A stretch of DNA of 64,000 nt from Anaspis maculata. Lineage: Eukaryota > Arthropoda > Insecta > Coleoptera > Scraptiidae. Within the stretch, counting starts at the first letter, position 1. Each line of letters starts with the position of its first letter. The DNA lies in the NCBI GenBank assembly GCA_949128115.1, contig OX421962.1:40509745-40573744 (forward strand). Reading direction: 5' to 3'. Made by a program: the position numbers and the translations under genes. Below the pieces are notes generated by a model that saw nothing but the letters and a program-made list of their open reading frames with translations, was not told the DNA's origin and did no database searches. Below are positions 22,766 to 34,050 of the stretch, piece by piece.

Positions 22766-23789
22766 GGTATTATGGGTGTTTTTGAGTAGGTACTAAATGT
22801 AGAGCAGAGGCAACTGCTCAAATCTTGTTTACTAGACTGATGATTGTAGAGTAGGTTGCAACTTCAGCGAAACAAACTTATCTCCTGGGTCTAGGTATTT
22901 TGTTCCAGCGTCTCGTGTACCTTGGGGACGCAACATACCTCAGTTGATGGTAGTGAACAATCTGGTAGATTGTAGTATTTTTGTATATTGTCTACTAATG
23001 AATGTTCTTTACTTTTGTATGTGTGAGTTTGTGCTGGAGTGGCGTAAAGTGAATTGCAAAGCGTAAATTATTGTTGCATGGTGAAGTCAACGAAATAAGC
23101 GGAGCGAAACTTGGCATTGCGGGGGGGGGGGAAAGGAATTCAATGAGCGTCAACAAAAATGTTGACGATCTCTGCACAAGTTCTTTTGTAATTTTGTTGA
23201 GGAGACATCAGATCACTACGTCATCAGACTATACACAGGGGTTTCTTTGGCGAGTTCTTTCCCTGAGTGTTTGGTTTTTAATCTGTCACTCGAGCCGTCA
23301 CTCTTCCTTTTTTTTATCAACAGTTTGACATGTTTCGTTATTTTTGTTGCATTTCAATCATTCACTTTTGTGTTGTGTTGTATTATCCTTGCATTGATTA
23401 TATTAATTTTTACGCGGATTTTTCTTGTTTTGTTTGTGTGCCATTTTGTCATTTTATCACTTTTCTCGTGTCACGTGTTTTTAGAAAAGAGACAAATCCA
23501 TTTGAACTTTGCTGGCCCGTAGGAAAAGAGGGGGGCAACGACGAGCATAGCCAAAATCGTGGAAAAGGGGGTTACATCACAAGCTCTACCAGGAGCCATT
23601 CATTTTTTTCAAATCCGGATATTTTTTCGATCAGTTTATTCTGTTGGTTTATGACTGTATTGATCATGTATCCAATATCAGCGATATGGTGGAAGAAAAC
23701 AGTGCAAAGTGGTAGGTGCGGCAGGCAAAAACGACAAAGATCGGTGGCTGCAGGCCACTGGACGCAAAGCAAGGAGATGTTTTTTTTTT
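22766..23789. other. No recognisable gene before the LINE relic
   Basis: A G-run of ten lies at 23121, and T-rich sequence at 23230-23480. The 176-codon frame beginning at 23330 is open mainly because the strand is T-rich; only its last residues (from about 23800) belong to the LINE relic. Confidence 0.35.
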
Positions 23790-23799
23790 TGTTTTCTTG

Positions 23800-24376
23800 T
23801 AATTCTCTCCACCTCAATGCAGACAAAACCTCATTCGCTAGACTTCACAATAGACATTAGACAGAGGGAGTGCATTAGGCCTGATCTATCTATTAGCGGA
23901 CGCCCACTCTCATCTCAGTCTTGTGTCAAGTTTTTGGGGTTGCTTGTTGACGAGAACCTCAACTGGAAAGAACAATGCAGATCCATCTCTTCCAGATTGG
24001 CATCAGTTACTTATTTGCTCAGAACACTTAAATCTGTTCTCACTGTGGACCAGCTACTGAGCAACTGAGCGTTTATAACTCTTATATTTTTGAGATATGT
24101 TTATTAATCTTTTGTAACAGGCATAGCTTGCCAAAAGTATCTGACATACACACTGTAAATACCTACAAAAAGTAAGACTGACTTGTTCATCAACAAGTAC
24201 AAGTTCAATTTTGGAATGAATTGCCCTAATTGTATTGGAATCAAGATTTACAATAAACTAAACTGCCACATGAAATTAAGAATATAACCACTGTCACAAA
24301 GTTCAAGTCTGAACTGAAGAATCTATTAATTAACAAATGCTATTACTCTGTGAATGAATATTTAATTGATGACTGC
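23800..24376 (+). pseudogene. Non-LTR retrotransposon (LINE) reverse-transcriptase C-terminal remnant
   Basis: Broken across frames, the segment reads LHLNADKT at 23807 (the LxLNxxKT motif that follows the RT active site). Then comes VKFLGLLVDENLNWKEQC at about 23925 (the VKFLGxxxDxxLxWxxH motif), then SRLASVTYLLRTLKSVLT. Near 24210-24375 come WNELP, LPHEIKNITTVTKFKSELKN and LLINKCYYSVNEYL, the typical C-terminus of Jockey/CR1-type RTs. There is a stop after the palm/thumb segment (24066-24068) and at least two frameshifts. The catalytic FADD box and endonuclease are absent, because the copy is 5'-truncated as is usual for LINEs. The family name is not resolved. Confidence 0.7.
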
Positions 24377-24640
24377 ATTTTTACTGCAGTCGTAACTTTT
24401 TGTGTTCATTGTTACAAGCGGCGATTCCCGTGCATTCTGGTAAACACGCGATCTTTCTAGAGTCTTTCATTAGGTTGCAGTGTACAAGTGCGGCGCTCTG
24501 GACATTTTTAGAGCATACGTAATAGCTTGGCATTGAAATACATGGAGACTCCAGCGGTGGGTTGAGACACATCTGTCCGTTTTGGCGGAGGTGCCGTATA
24601 CACCGATATAATTCCATCACCTTCCTTAGTTTTACTTTTA
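24377..24640. other. Unassigned segment within the LINE 3' region
   Basis: This separates the RT remnant from the TTTA-rich tail. A 79-codon minus frame (24381-24620) shows no recognised motif. Possibly an insertion or part of the LINE 3' untranslated region. Confidence 0.3.
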
Positions 24641-24770
24641 CTTTTATTTATTTATTTATTTATCTATTTAATAATTGATTGTGTGACGTTTACTATATGT
24701 ATTTGTTGCATCTGAAGGAGGTGAATAAGATTATTCACTCGTTTATTTATTTTTTTTTGAATTTCTATAA
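24641..24770 (+). repeat. TTTA-rich tail, probable LINE 3' end
   Basis: (TTTA)n runs at 24645-24675 and again at 24742-24760 bracket a short unique segment. This is like the tails of CR1/Jockey-type LINEs and of the SINE at 47.7 kb. Confidence 0.4.
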
Positions 24771-25079
24771 ATTTGAAAATAAATTTAATTTTATTTAAAT
24801 TTATATATTAATATTTATAAATTATATTAAATTATAAAATGTAGAAAATCTCAGCTAATCCTACCTCAGAATGAGGCATGATGCCAAGAATTGGATTAGC
24901 ATTTTGTTTATATTTATATCAATAAGAGATAAATATTCGCGTACTCTTTCTCTACATCGTGTTTCATTGTTTCGGAAGTAGTGTACCTTGTCCCAGCAAG
25001 AGAAAACGGTCCTGCGGCATGCGGCAGTGAGCAAGCAAATAATTGTTGAGTAATCAAAAAATATCATTTTGATACTTAC
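24771..25079. other. AT-rich spacer
   Basis: Very A/T-rich at 24771-24850, then unassigned sequence. Confidence 0.3.
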
Positions 25080-25320
25080 CCTGTCATATACATGCCGGCA
25101 AAGTGTAGTATAATCCTGGTCACGGCACCATTTCTGTAGTGTAACTCCGTTTTCGATGTCCGGCTGTGATCGTCGTTGTCCCTTCCCTTCCCAACGTTGT
25201 TTACCTTTTACCTACGTTGTATGAGTTCTTACTCTAGATAAGAATGTGTCCTTGGGGATGAGGTTTGATCCTTGAATAAAACGCGAATGGAATGCAAGCA
25301 AAATGAGCTTTTATTGAAAA
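25080..25320 (-). repeat. Putative LTR end with primer-binding site (minus strand)
   Basis: On the minus strand the sequence runs CGGAGTTACACTACAG and then AAATGGTGCCGTGACCAGGAT (25114-25134). The last part begins TGG and looks like the tRNA-complementary primer-binding site that follows a 5' LTR in Ty3/gypsy or BEL/Pao elements. An AATAAA on the same strand lies at 25305-25310, and a good donor, CAGG/GTAAGTATC, occurs just downstream in the leader (25070-25082). The LTR's outer border and the gag region are not identified, so this is a partial and tentative call. Confidence 0.35.
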
Positions 25321-27126
25321 TCAATTGCAAAGTTTTAAATGAATTTGTTTCTTTTCTCAAAACACCTCACAACAAGAAATTGACAGTGATAAAAATGACA
25401 CAACATGAATAACAACAACAACACACAAAACAAGAAAAATTGTTACAAATCATTTGGACAATGCATGAGTTTACAACAATAAAATGAACACAAAATCAGA
25501 TTAACAAAACAAAACAAGAAATTATTAAACATGTTAAACTGTGAATTAATTCGCAAAGGAAAAGTGACGTATTCGCTGACAGGCACACATGGGAAGAATA
25601 CGTCAAAGAAATTCCTGCGTATAGTCTGGTTGATTGCTGAAAAATTTCTTCCCCCAAATGATCTGAACAAAAACCAAGTGTGCATGAGTTCTGATGAAAT
25701 GACAAATGACAGAGAAGTTACTCCAGTAATGCATTGATCAAGTCAGCGTGAATCGGTGCTTGAACCTCTTTGACACGTTTGCTTTGTTCACAAGTCATTT
25801 ACCTAACAACAAAATGAAACTCGCTCGCTCACGCTTTGAACGCTGAGCAATTTATTTTACACTTTACAAACAAAAGAAGTCAAATTGATAGATAGGTAAA
25901 CAATGAAGAAATGATCGGTAAACAAGTACATAAATCAGCAAGAAACAGATGATTAGTAATGGTGTAGGTAAATAAACAAGAAACAAATAAGAGATAAACA
26001 GGTAGATAAATAAACAAGAAACAGGTGAGAGATGAATAAGTAGAGAGGTTGAAGTTGTCATACTCTTAGTAAGCAATTGCAAGAAAGAAGTATCTATAAC
26101 GCATTCGCCCGAAATTCCCCAGAAGTTACCCATCGCAATCCCCACAGATACATACTCACATTCAAAACAGAGCAATGGTTAGTAAACAGTAATCACATGC
26201 AAGAAAATCGACTCGAGCCAACCTGTGGCCCTCTCTTTGTCGTTTCACATAATTTCCTCCCAAATAAGAAAAGGTTAGTAGATTCAACAAGGCAGATTCA
26301 TACAAGTGGTGGACCCCCCTCCAGGACACGGAGAAGCGTACAAGTCTTCTTTCCTTCGTTCACTTTCAGGTATGACCTGACAATGAACAATGCAATGTGA
26401 ATGAATCATAAAAAGAACTGTTCTCGACTTAGCGGCTGATTTTGGTGTAGCAGAGATTCTTTTTGTCGTCTTACTGTTTGTGACGTAACTTGTGAAAAAA
26501 AAAACAAATTATGAAATCTCAAAATACGCGCCAGCATTCTGAGGTCACGTCATGAGTTTGCAAAGTGCACACTCACTAGATTACGGCCTTTGCCGTCAAT
26601 ATGAGATCATTTGGAAGAAAACAAAGAATTTCGTGTAATGTACAATAATTTTGCGGACAAAATAGGTATCGAAATGCATGATTTGGTGAATGGGTGGAAG
26701 CCAAAATTACGGTGCAATAATCAAAGAAAGACCGACCTCAAAATTGTAAAAACGACGCACTCTCATTGCACTGAAAATCACGTGTTCCTCACCACAGCTG
26801 ATTCTCTTCTCTGTTTGCCCGCGGCTGCCGCTCGCGCGCCCCAGCGCCATCTTCCTCTCCTATCGGCAAACGCTACCAACGTCAACGACCGTACCTACTT
26901 CAGGTACCAACGTACTAACAAAACGAACGGAGAATACCACAAAGGCGACAAGAAATGGCGACATTGACAGAATGACCAATGATAATTACTGTAGAAAATG
27001 GGAGTCACAATAGTCAGCTACCAGGTCCACATTCTATACCTACAATGGGTCAATGGAATGTACGGTATCATCAGTCCAATTTAGGTATAGGTCCATGGCG
27101 ATATCTTATAGATGCTTGGTATATAG
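25321..27126. other. No confirmed gene
   Basis: 25860-26045 contains a degenerate AATAAACAAGAAACAG-type repeat that gives an open minus frame (25864-26175). 26790-26910 is a short GC/CpG-rich patch. Nothing else is recognised. Confidence 0.35.
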
Positions 27127-27381
27127 CAAAAGCTTCGATTCTTGCACTTGACCCTTTTGGTGATTCCCTTGGTATTTTCACTGCTCACTTTTTTAATCAA
27201 CGGAACAAGCGGAATCGTAACAAACCTGGACGAATATTTATTTTGTATAAAACCAAACGAAAGGTTATTTGAAATTTTGCAACAGATAAAGCGCGTAGGA
27301 AGTTGGACGGAGTACGATACCGTTGAAGAGTTTAAACGCAGCAGTGGATCTACGCCCACGTTGACTCATAAAACATCCTAA
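27127..27381 (+). CDS. Possible coding exon of a small secreted-type protein (uncertain)
   Basis: An open frame follows an AG acceptor-like site (TGGTATATAG/C at 27126) and ends at TAA 27379-27381. It starts with a strongly hydrophobic stretch (LHLTLLVIPLVFSLLTFL), then INGTSG, where a signal peptidase could cut. About 55 mixed polar residues follow, with NLDEYLFCIKPNERLFEIL and WTEYDTVEEFKRSS. Amino-acid use looks protein-like and the frame lies outside the repeats I recognise. There is no ATG at the start of the hydrophobic stretch, so a start would have to lie in an upstream exon. I know no family for it. It could equally be a chance frame or an unrecognised transposon piece. Confidence 0.22.
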   Translation, partial: QKLRFLHLTLLVIPLVFSLLTFLINGTSGIVTNLDEYLFCIKPNERLFEILQQIKRVGSWTEYDTVEEFKRSSGSTPTLTHKTS

Positions 27382-27731
27382 AAGTTAATGTGGCAAATCC
27401 ACTCTCTCCACCCCCATATATGCAAATAAACTGCCAATAAACACTACAAAGGTAATTCAGTGAAACTTAGGTAAACTTCAAAGGTCCATTTTTGCACTTG
27501 ACGTGATGCCAGAGCATTTAGCGATCAAAGCCGGGGATGCAATATTAACTTAATATTATAATGTTACTAGTTATAATTACCAATGTACTCCACATGGCAC
27601 AAATTGACTTGCACATCAATTATTATTGATGCAAAACACAACATGCTTTATGAAATTAATCGATAGTTGAATTAAACTAGGTAAATGCCGATGAAAACTA
27701 ATATACCTACGGAATATTCTACGGCAATTCT

Positions 27732-27910
27732 GGTGGCTATCCACCGTTCTCCCTAAGTAAAATCTTTTTGTTGATTTGTTGTATATTTTGTGCTTCATTT
27801 CCATATGTCATTAAACTATATTTAACCAGTGATGGCTGGAGTGATAAAATAAAAATCGATAGTGTGAAAATTGCAAACCATATCACGATGATTGCCTTAA
27901 TATACCTACG
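27732..27910 (-). CDS. Possible membrane-protein exon (uncertain)
   Basis: The minus strand reads RRYIKAIIVIWFAIFTLSIF, then ILSLQPSLVKYSLMTYG, and finally KKILLRENGG before a TAG near 27732. The first 20 residues would make one transmembrane helix. An acceptor-like TTTCCGTAG lies at about 27907. The same 16-bp junction (TTCCGTAGGTATATTA on the minus strand) recurs 200 bp further at 27699-27714, which weakens the splice-site reading. No family is recognised. Confidence 0.18.
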
Positions 27911-27914
27911 GAAA

Positions 27915-28726
27915 GACTGAGTGCGTATTCCACTGTTCCTTAATGATATTTCCAATATTTTTGGGGTAAATTTTTCACGTATTGAACCACAAAACCTCAG
28001 CCAAGCTTTGCATGGGAAGTCAGGCTTGGGCGGGCATTCTCGCAAGCAGTGCTTGACGTGCTGGTTTCAAGGTGCAGTATGCAATAATTGGATTCCTTCG
28101 TGTCAATCGAATCAGCCTCTTCCATCCCAGGCGCAGATGACGATGGCGAAATGACCTTGTCAGCCGGTGGCACAATATTAGTTTCATGATGTTATCCAGA
28201 AATCAGGTCGCATTTATATGACAACGTAATATCTAATATATTACATACCGAGACGGGAAGTACCTCATTGCCGCTGATGGCGCCAAGAGCAAGATAACTG
28301 CGAACGACGCTTTTTGCTTTCAGCGGTAATCAAGTTCTTACCGTCAAAGTATATGTACACTATTCCACTCACTTCAGTAGACATAATCAATTATACTGGA
28401 CTTTTTTTATATTTGAATATTGGATACAGGTGTTCCAGAATAAAGTAATCAAATGCCTATGGGAAATAAGGAATAGCTCAATATCAACGGCTCCTACGAT
28501 ACAGCTCCTCAGAATCTGACTTCTTTGAATGTAGTGTTTAAAATACTTACAACGCCATAAGCAATCAAAAAGCTAAACCCTAGTGCAAAGCAATACATTG
28601 TATGAAGGTAGTTTTACGCTCCAGTTGACTCGAAGTCTAGAATAGTGACAAAAGAAGTAACCTGAAACTTCTTGAGCTATGGCTATAGGTATTCAATATC
28701 TAATGTGAGAGAACATGAACAGAATA
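27915..28726. other. No recognisable gene
   Basis: I see no repeat pair or coding motif here. Confidence 0.35.
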
Positions 28727-29015
28727 GACCATTTCCACTGACATCACGCAGCTCCGTCTTGAACAGCTGATTCGGAGCAGTCAGATCTGCGTTATCTGTC
28801 ACAGGGCACGTGGGCTACGTCAGTCATGTGCGTCGGTCAGATTGGTAGTATGTCAATCTGTCAGTCAGTGTATAACCTCCTTGGTCGATGTCGGTGTATG
28901 AAAGTCACTGGTGTGACAAAGTTTTGACAAACTGGCACGTATAGTTGACATCATGTTTGACGTTGCCCCGAATCAGCCGTTCAACACGTGCGTGTGACGT
29001 CATGCGGAAATGGTC
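28727..29015. mobile_element. 289-bp TA-flanked MITE
   Basis: GACCATTTCC (28727) and GGAAATGGTC (29006-29015) are inverted and flanked by TA on both sides (28725-28726, 29016-29017). The similarity continues inward for about 55 bp with mismatches (AGCTGATTCGGAG against GAATCAGCCGTTC). The interior has multiple GTCAG/CTGTCAG direct repeats. The TA duplication suggests a Tc1/mariner-type source. The ends resemble those at 8012-8169. Confidence 0.7.
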
Positions 29016-29017
29016 TA

Positions 29018-30397
29018 TTCTGAAACTGAGTCACTCAGGACATCCAAGGTTTAAAAAAAAGTCTTTAGTCCTGACGACGTACAAAACAACCTACGAGTAG
29101 TAATCAAACAAAACTGCACTGCTGTCAATGTGCAATAGGCTAGCTCCGCTTTTCTCACCATGGTCGGGAAATGACTACTTACCTCTATCATGAGGTCGGA
29201 AAAGCACAGTCAGTCGGGAATGGCTCGCTTCCAAATTTTTCAAAAGTCGAAAATGAATCAATCACTGTAGTGATTGTGAATAAAGAATAATAACTTTATC
29301 AGACAAGAGACAATTCATTTTATATACATTACTTATCATATCGTCGTTGGTATAAATGGAGAGATTGTCCGTCGTCTCCTGTTACTGCGATTCAAAAGAT
29401 GGAGCAGAAATAAAAATTTAGTTTGTGAAAGTCGGAAACTGGCACGAGGGCGTATTCTGGAACGAGAAAGAGAAAAAGGAAAAATATGCAATAGCTACAT
29501 TGAGTGGGAATGTGTTTAAATACAAGAACTTCACTCAGCTATAACTGAGAAATGTTTAAATTGAATCTGCATGCATTAATGGGTCTAAAGTTTAAATATA
29601 AACAAGTTGTTCTGTCTGCAACAAATTCTATCAGCATAATGACGGATGCACCGGGACAAATAATAATATGTTCCGTGTCAAACGACAATATCATAGCCGT
29701 CTGACTGACCTCGAATGCTGGCGTTAGGTACAGAAATGTATATCAATCAAATATCGACGTTCGTATGTGGGGCACGTGTTCATAATTTATCTTAATTATT
29801 AATGGTACTCAAACCACCTGTACATCACACACGATGAATTAGGTTACGGCGAACCACAGCAACAACCTCTTTTTTACGTTTACCAATAAATCGGATGCTT
29901 GATCCAATCGTCCCAAAACTCCCATGTCCCACCGGATGGTCCAGGTTTTGACATGAGAGACAAACTATGAGGAAATCGACAGGGTGTCAATGAGAAAACT
30001 TTTTTCGACGTCTACAGCAGCTATTTCGTCATCAATTTTTGAGCCGATTTCACTGGTTTCTTTGCTACAGTCCTGAACAGAGGAAGTTTTTCAACTAACG
30101 AGACGCTATACCCATTGGCACGCGTTTGTTTTTAATATAACTTGTAGAGTTCAAGTACTATTTCCCCAAAACAACGAAAAAACAAGTTCTTCTATTTTTC
30201 CTTGCCGTCCGTCCACCATCAGTCGCTTCCATCCTTGGCCCATTCCAAAACCCCCGCTAAAGCTGATTTCTCACGACGCGACGGTCTCACTTGCGCTGGG
30301 TTTGCCCTGGGCCGGTGAAAGCTAGTCCCAATCAAGAACTTATGCTAACGCTCCAAGATATAAGTTCTAGGACACTCTTTGGGAGAATATTATATCG
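29018..30397. other. No recognisable gene
   Basis: Mixed sequence without long frames or clear repeats. Confidence 0.35.
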
Positions 30398-30519
30398 TGT
30401 AATCAAATGAATTTTTAATTTAGATAGGCTGTGCCCTCGTCAAACGCAGCTTCGCACCCCTGAATTTGATGACCAGGCCACAACCTGCCTAAATTATTGA
30501 AAATTCATTTGATCAACTG
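30398..30519. mobile_element. Foldback hairpin element, divergent member
   Basis: AATCAAATGAATTTTTAATT (left) and AATTCATTTGATCAAC (right) form the stem. The inner part, TAGGCTGTGCCC and CCAGGCCACAACCTGCC, matches the core of the hairpins at 45508 and 63144, though the outer stem is different. Confidence 0.5.
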
Positions 30520-30574
30520 ATAGTACTTATACAGGATGGCCTAACGAGAACGAAACAGACAGATTCTCGGGCAC

Positions 30575-30640
30575 ATGACCTCATTTGTTTGTATACTGTA
30601 ATATGCATGTTTGTATACTGTAATATGCATGTTTGTTATG
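30575..30640. repeat. 23-bp direct repeat, two copies
   Basis: TGTTTGTATACTGTAATATGCA occurs twice head to tail. Confidence 0.7.
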
Positions 30641-30829
30641 GGTTCGGCAGCTTCGTGCCAGCCTCCTGGAAGGGGCTGGTTTCGAGAGCAAATTCGCCCA
30701 GTACTCATCATCTTAATATGAAGATTGTCAATTACGCCTTCACTTCAAGCTCCATCATTCAAATCCGGTTTCGATAACCCAGGCCTGTTTTACATTTTCA
30801 ACAGGGAAATTCCCGGGAAATTGAGAAGA

Positions 30830-31320
30830 AAATTATTGGAAAATGTTCAAGAGCCAGTAACTACTTGTGCTTTTCACTAAAAGGTGAAAATCTGTTCACG
30901 GGATAAAAAGTTGGAAAATTTGCGGTTTTTCTAGAGATGAAAACTCGGAAACCGTGCGTGAGTCCAATTTCAAAAATTTTCTTTTCAAAAATTAATTTAA
31001 TCTTCACTCCAACTTTCATCCCCAGCATGTCTGCACCTAAGATGAATATTTCGTAGGGCTCACAGCATGTCAAAGTTGGCATTGCAGTTTTTTCAAATTC
31101 ACGGAATATACAAATTTTATTTTGAAAAAATTACCGTCAGAGAACAAACTTACATACACACACACACACACACACACAGACAGAGATCATTCTGGAAATG
31201 GTCTTAGTCGTCATATACATATAGGGGACCTCAAAACGGATATATCCGTCGAAATCTGGAAAAAAATTATGGCGCGTTCACAATACTTTCCCTCCTCTTT
31301 GAGTGGTGGGTCGGGGAAGT
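30830..31320 (+). repeat. R1 body plus end block, long copy
   Basis: The body (ATTGGAAAATGTTCAAGAGC... to TTACCGTCAGAGAACAAAC) matches 1858-2180. A CA dinucleotide run follows (31148-31178), then the end block GGAAATGGTCTTAGTCGTC, GGGGACCTCAAAACGGATAT, ending at GTCGGGGAAGT. This order differs from the copy at 1691-2180. Confidence 0.65.
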
Positions 31321-31894
31321 AGAAGAAGAGATGAGAAGTATCTTCACCCTTTAACTTGGTACACAGCAGTTGGGATGTATATTTTTTATATGTTTATTGT
31401 ATTATTTACTTCATGTTAGCAACTACATTTTGTAATTTTACATTCGTCAAGAATAAGGTAAATTATACATGTATTTATAGGTTCACAATGAAGAACAAAA
31501 ATCGTAGTACTCCTCATATCAGTAGAAGGCCCGCTCAATCGATATAGTTCTGATACATTTAAAAAATTCGCGACTTGATAAACTTTCTATATCTGATGGT
31601 AGAACATTGAAGGATTGAATGCAGTAGTAGGTACCTCAAGCTATTTTCCGTTTTGTTTACTCTTTGAACTATTGGGAAACTATAGTCCATCAAACTAGTC
31701 AGAAAACGTACATGACTCCTTCAAGCAAGAAAAGCTCAACTTTCACCCTGTATACTAATATGTAGCAATCTCAGAAACAAGGACTTTTGATATGTTGAAA
31801 AGGCGACTGGAAGCTTGTCAAGCAAGAGAAACCGCCTTTGTGTCAATTAATTCCAACAAAGCACCTATTTTTTTCTATTCCTAATATACTCATA
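31321..31894. other. Spacer
   Basis: No gene or repeat pair recognised apart from CACCCTGTATAC at 31745. Confidence 0.3.
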
Positions 31895-33045
31895 ATAGGC
31901 CAGTCAATAGGGAATTTAGAATGGCAGAACGTATACTCTGGCTGAATTTTTGCATACACCTAGGGAAGCCCCCACAGAGCCCCGAACCGCAAAAATCCAC
32001 CAAAATTTCCTTGAACTTTCCGAGATAAGTGTGTTCTTCTATATCTCGGTTGCTATTGGTTGAATTTCAATTTTATAATTGAAACAAAACCTTTGTACAG
32101 GGTGACTTTTTTGAAAAGGACCCACCCCCGATATTTCGCTGCACAAATTTTTCCTGGGAAAAAACCGGAACAGGTCGATTTTTATTTCGAAAGGGACATC
32201 TAAGACACGTAATGACAAATTATTATCTTCAACTCTTCGCCCCCACCCCACCCTATTTTAAAATTTCAAATGGCATCACCTACCTTGTGATACATCAAAG
32301 TGAAGGTAATAATATTCCCTTTCTATCGAACATATTTTTAATTATCTTGAATCACCCCTCCAACCCCTTTCAAAATTCTCTCAATGTTATTGCAGGAAAG
32401 TTTCTCCCTCATTACCTAACTCCCGATTCTTGAGTATCAGATTTTCCAGTAATGTCAAATTTTTATCTTCAACCCCCTCACCTGGGCTCCGCCCCACTTT
32501 GAAATTTCGAATAGCTCACCTATATGTGATACATCAAAATGAAGGTAATAAAATAGTCTCTCTGTCAAACAAGTCTGAAAAGTTTTTGTCAAGTGACTTG
32601 CAACCCTTCTCAAAATGATCTTTGTTTATCAACTTCCAATTCTTGAGAAATAGACTTTCCAGCAAAAATAGGTCGACTTCTATTTCGGATGGGCCATTCA
32701 GGACACGTATTGCCAAATTTTTATCTCCAACAAAGCGTAGAGGAGTAGGGGGTGGTTTAGAAAATTTGAAATAATTTCTCGCAGGATGAAAATTTTATTC
32801 TCTTTATCACAAGAATCACAAGATGGATAATGCCCATTTGAAAGTAGGGTAGGGTGGGGGCGAGGAGGTTGAAGATAAAAATTTGTCATCACGTGTCTTA
32901 GATGTCCCTCTCGAAATAAAAATCGACCTGTTCCGGTTTTTTCCCAGGAAAAATTTGTGCAGCGAAATATCGGGGGTGGGTCCTTTTCAATAAGTCACTC
33001 TGTACAGAGGTTTTGTTATTCATCAATTATTAGTAGAGTCCAGTG

Positions 33046-33235
33046 GTGTATGGGGTAAAGAAGGCCTTTCGCTAGTAAAAGAAGTGGGACGGCGAATCAC
33101 TGACCAAACTGGCGAGAAGAGAGCAACAACCTATCTGCTTCAGCACGTCAGTTTGGCAGTGCAACGTGGAAATGCTGCTGCCATTACAGGCACTCTTCCC
33201 ACGGAGAAAGACTTAGACGACATGTTTACTACTTA
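33046..33235 (+). pseudogene. C-terminal coding fragment of an unidentified transposon protein
   Basis: The open frame ends TTTACTACTTAA at 33235. It reads SSGVWGKEGLSLVKEVGRRI, then TDQTGEKRATTYLLQ, then VSLAVQRGNAAAITGTLPTE. The pattern G..(A/L)L.LV.E.GRRI...TG..R...(F/Y)LLQ...(L/I)AVQRGNA is one I associate with the C-terminus of proteins carried by invertebrate repeats, but I cannot name the family with certainty. Only this end is present; upstream the frame is lost where the palindrome arm resumes. It sits in the insertion that splits the right arm of the palindrome and is followed by a hairpin at 33352-33470. Confidence 0.45.
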
Positions 33236-33351
33236 ATTTATTCCCATTTATGTAATTTATAATGATTTTTTTTCACTACTAGCCGTGAAGTACATCATTA
33301 TTCACCTGTTCCTTAACTAGGATGGCTATTTTGAAGTAGTAAAAAAAATTC

Positions 33352-33470
33352 TATATAAACCACAGTCGAGAAAATTATTATAGCTTCAGCGCCTTATATC
33401 CCTCAGCTGCGCTTCGGGATCTAAACTGGCGCTTCAGCTATAATAATACTTCCTCAACCTTGGTATATAA
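33352..33470. repeat. Imperfect 120-bp hairpin downstream of the transposon coding fragment
   Basis: TATATAAACCACAGTCGAG and ATTATTATAGCTTCAGCGCC on the left face GGCGCTTCAGCTATAATAAT and CCTCAACCTTGGTATATA on the right. Within the stem the tetramer TTCA is in the same orientation on both sides, so the stem is interrupted there. It may be a terminal structure or recombination site of the element that brought the coding fragment. Confidence 0.5.
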
Positions 33471-34050
33471 TATACTATTGTTCATTATTAGTAAAGTTAG
33501 TACAAACATAAATGAGAATTTGGCCTTTAGATCCCCACACGATGGAGTTGGAATCGATGCGCCCTACACCTGGAAATATTTTCCAAACGAGGTTGACTTT
33601 AGCGCCCTTTGGGGCAGGTAATTTTCGCGGCACAAAAAATTCTTCGGTTGAAACTTGTAGGGACTTACAGGAGCTACATTTTTTGTTGGGAATTTTTTCC
33701 ATAACAATCATAGAAAAGCAGATAGAAAATTGTAAAAAAAACCACCTCATAAAAAGCGACGATTTTTGGCTTCTGGCACTTTTTCTCGACAAGTTATTGA
33801 AAAGTTCTGAACATAACTTGTTCCAAATATTTTTCTGAGCATTTCAAAAAAAAAAATCAAATCGAAGTCCAACCAATGGCAACCGAGATAATATATAAAA
33901 ACACCTTTATCTCGGGAAGCTCAAGGAAATTTTGGTGGATTTTCGCGGTTCGGGGCTCTGTGGGGGATTTCCTAGGTGTATGCAAAAATTCAGCCAGAGT
34001 ATACGTTTTGTAAATATAAGACACTTTTTGAGCCAGGTTGACTGGCCTAT

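Larger units (their letters stand above)
31895..34050. mobile_element. Multilayer palindromic element
   Basis: The outer arms are ATAGGCCAGTCAATAG (31895) and GTTGACTGGCCTAT (34037-34050). They continue through GAATTTTTGCATACACCTAG against AGGTGTATGCAAAAATTCAG. Inner arms, 32090-32330 against 32800-33005, carry TACAGGGTGACTTTT, CCACCCCCGATATTTCGCTG and their inverses. Between them lie degenerate direct repeats of about 230-260 bp (32220, 32450, 32710). The right arm is split by about 0.8 kb of other DNA (33025-33848). Flanks read TAA/TA outside both ends, so a TA or TAA target duplication is possible. Confidence 0.7.
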
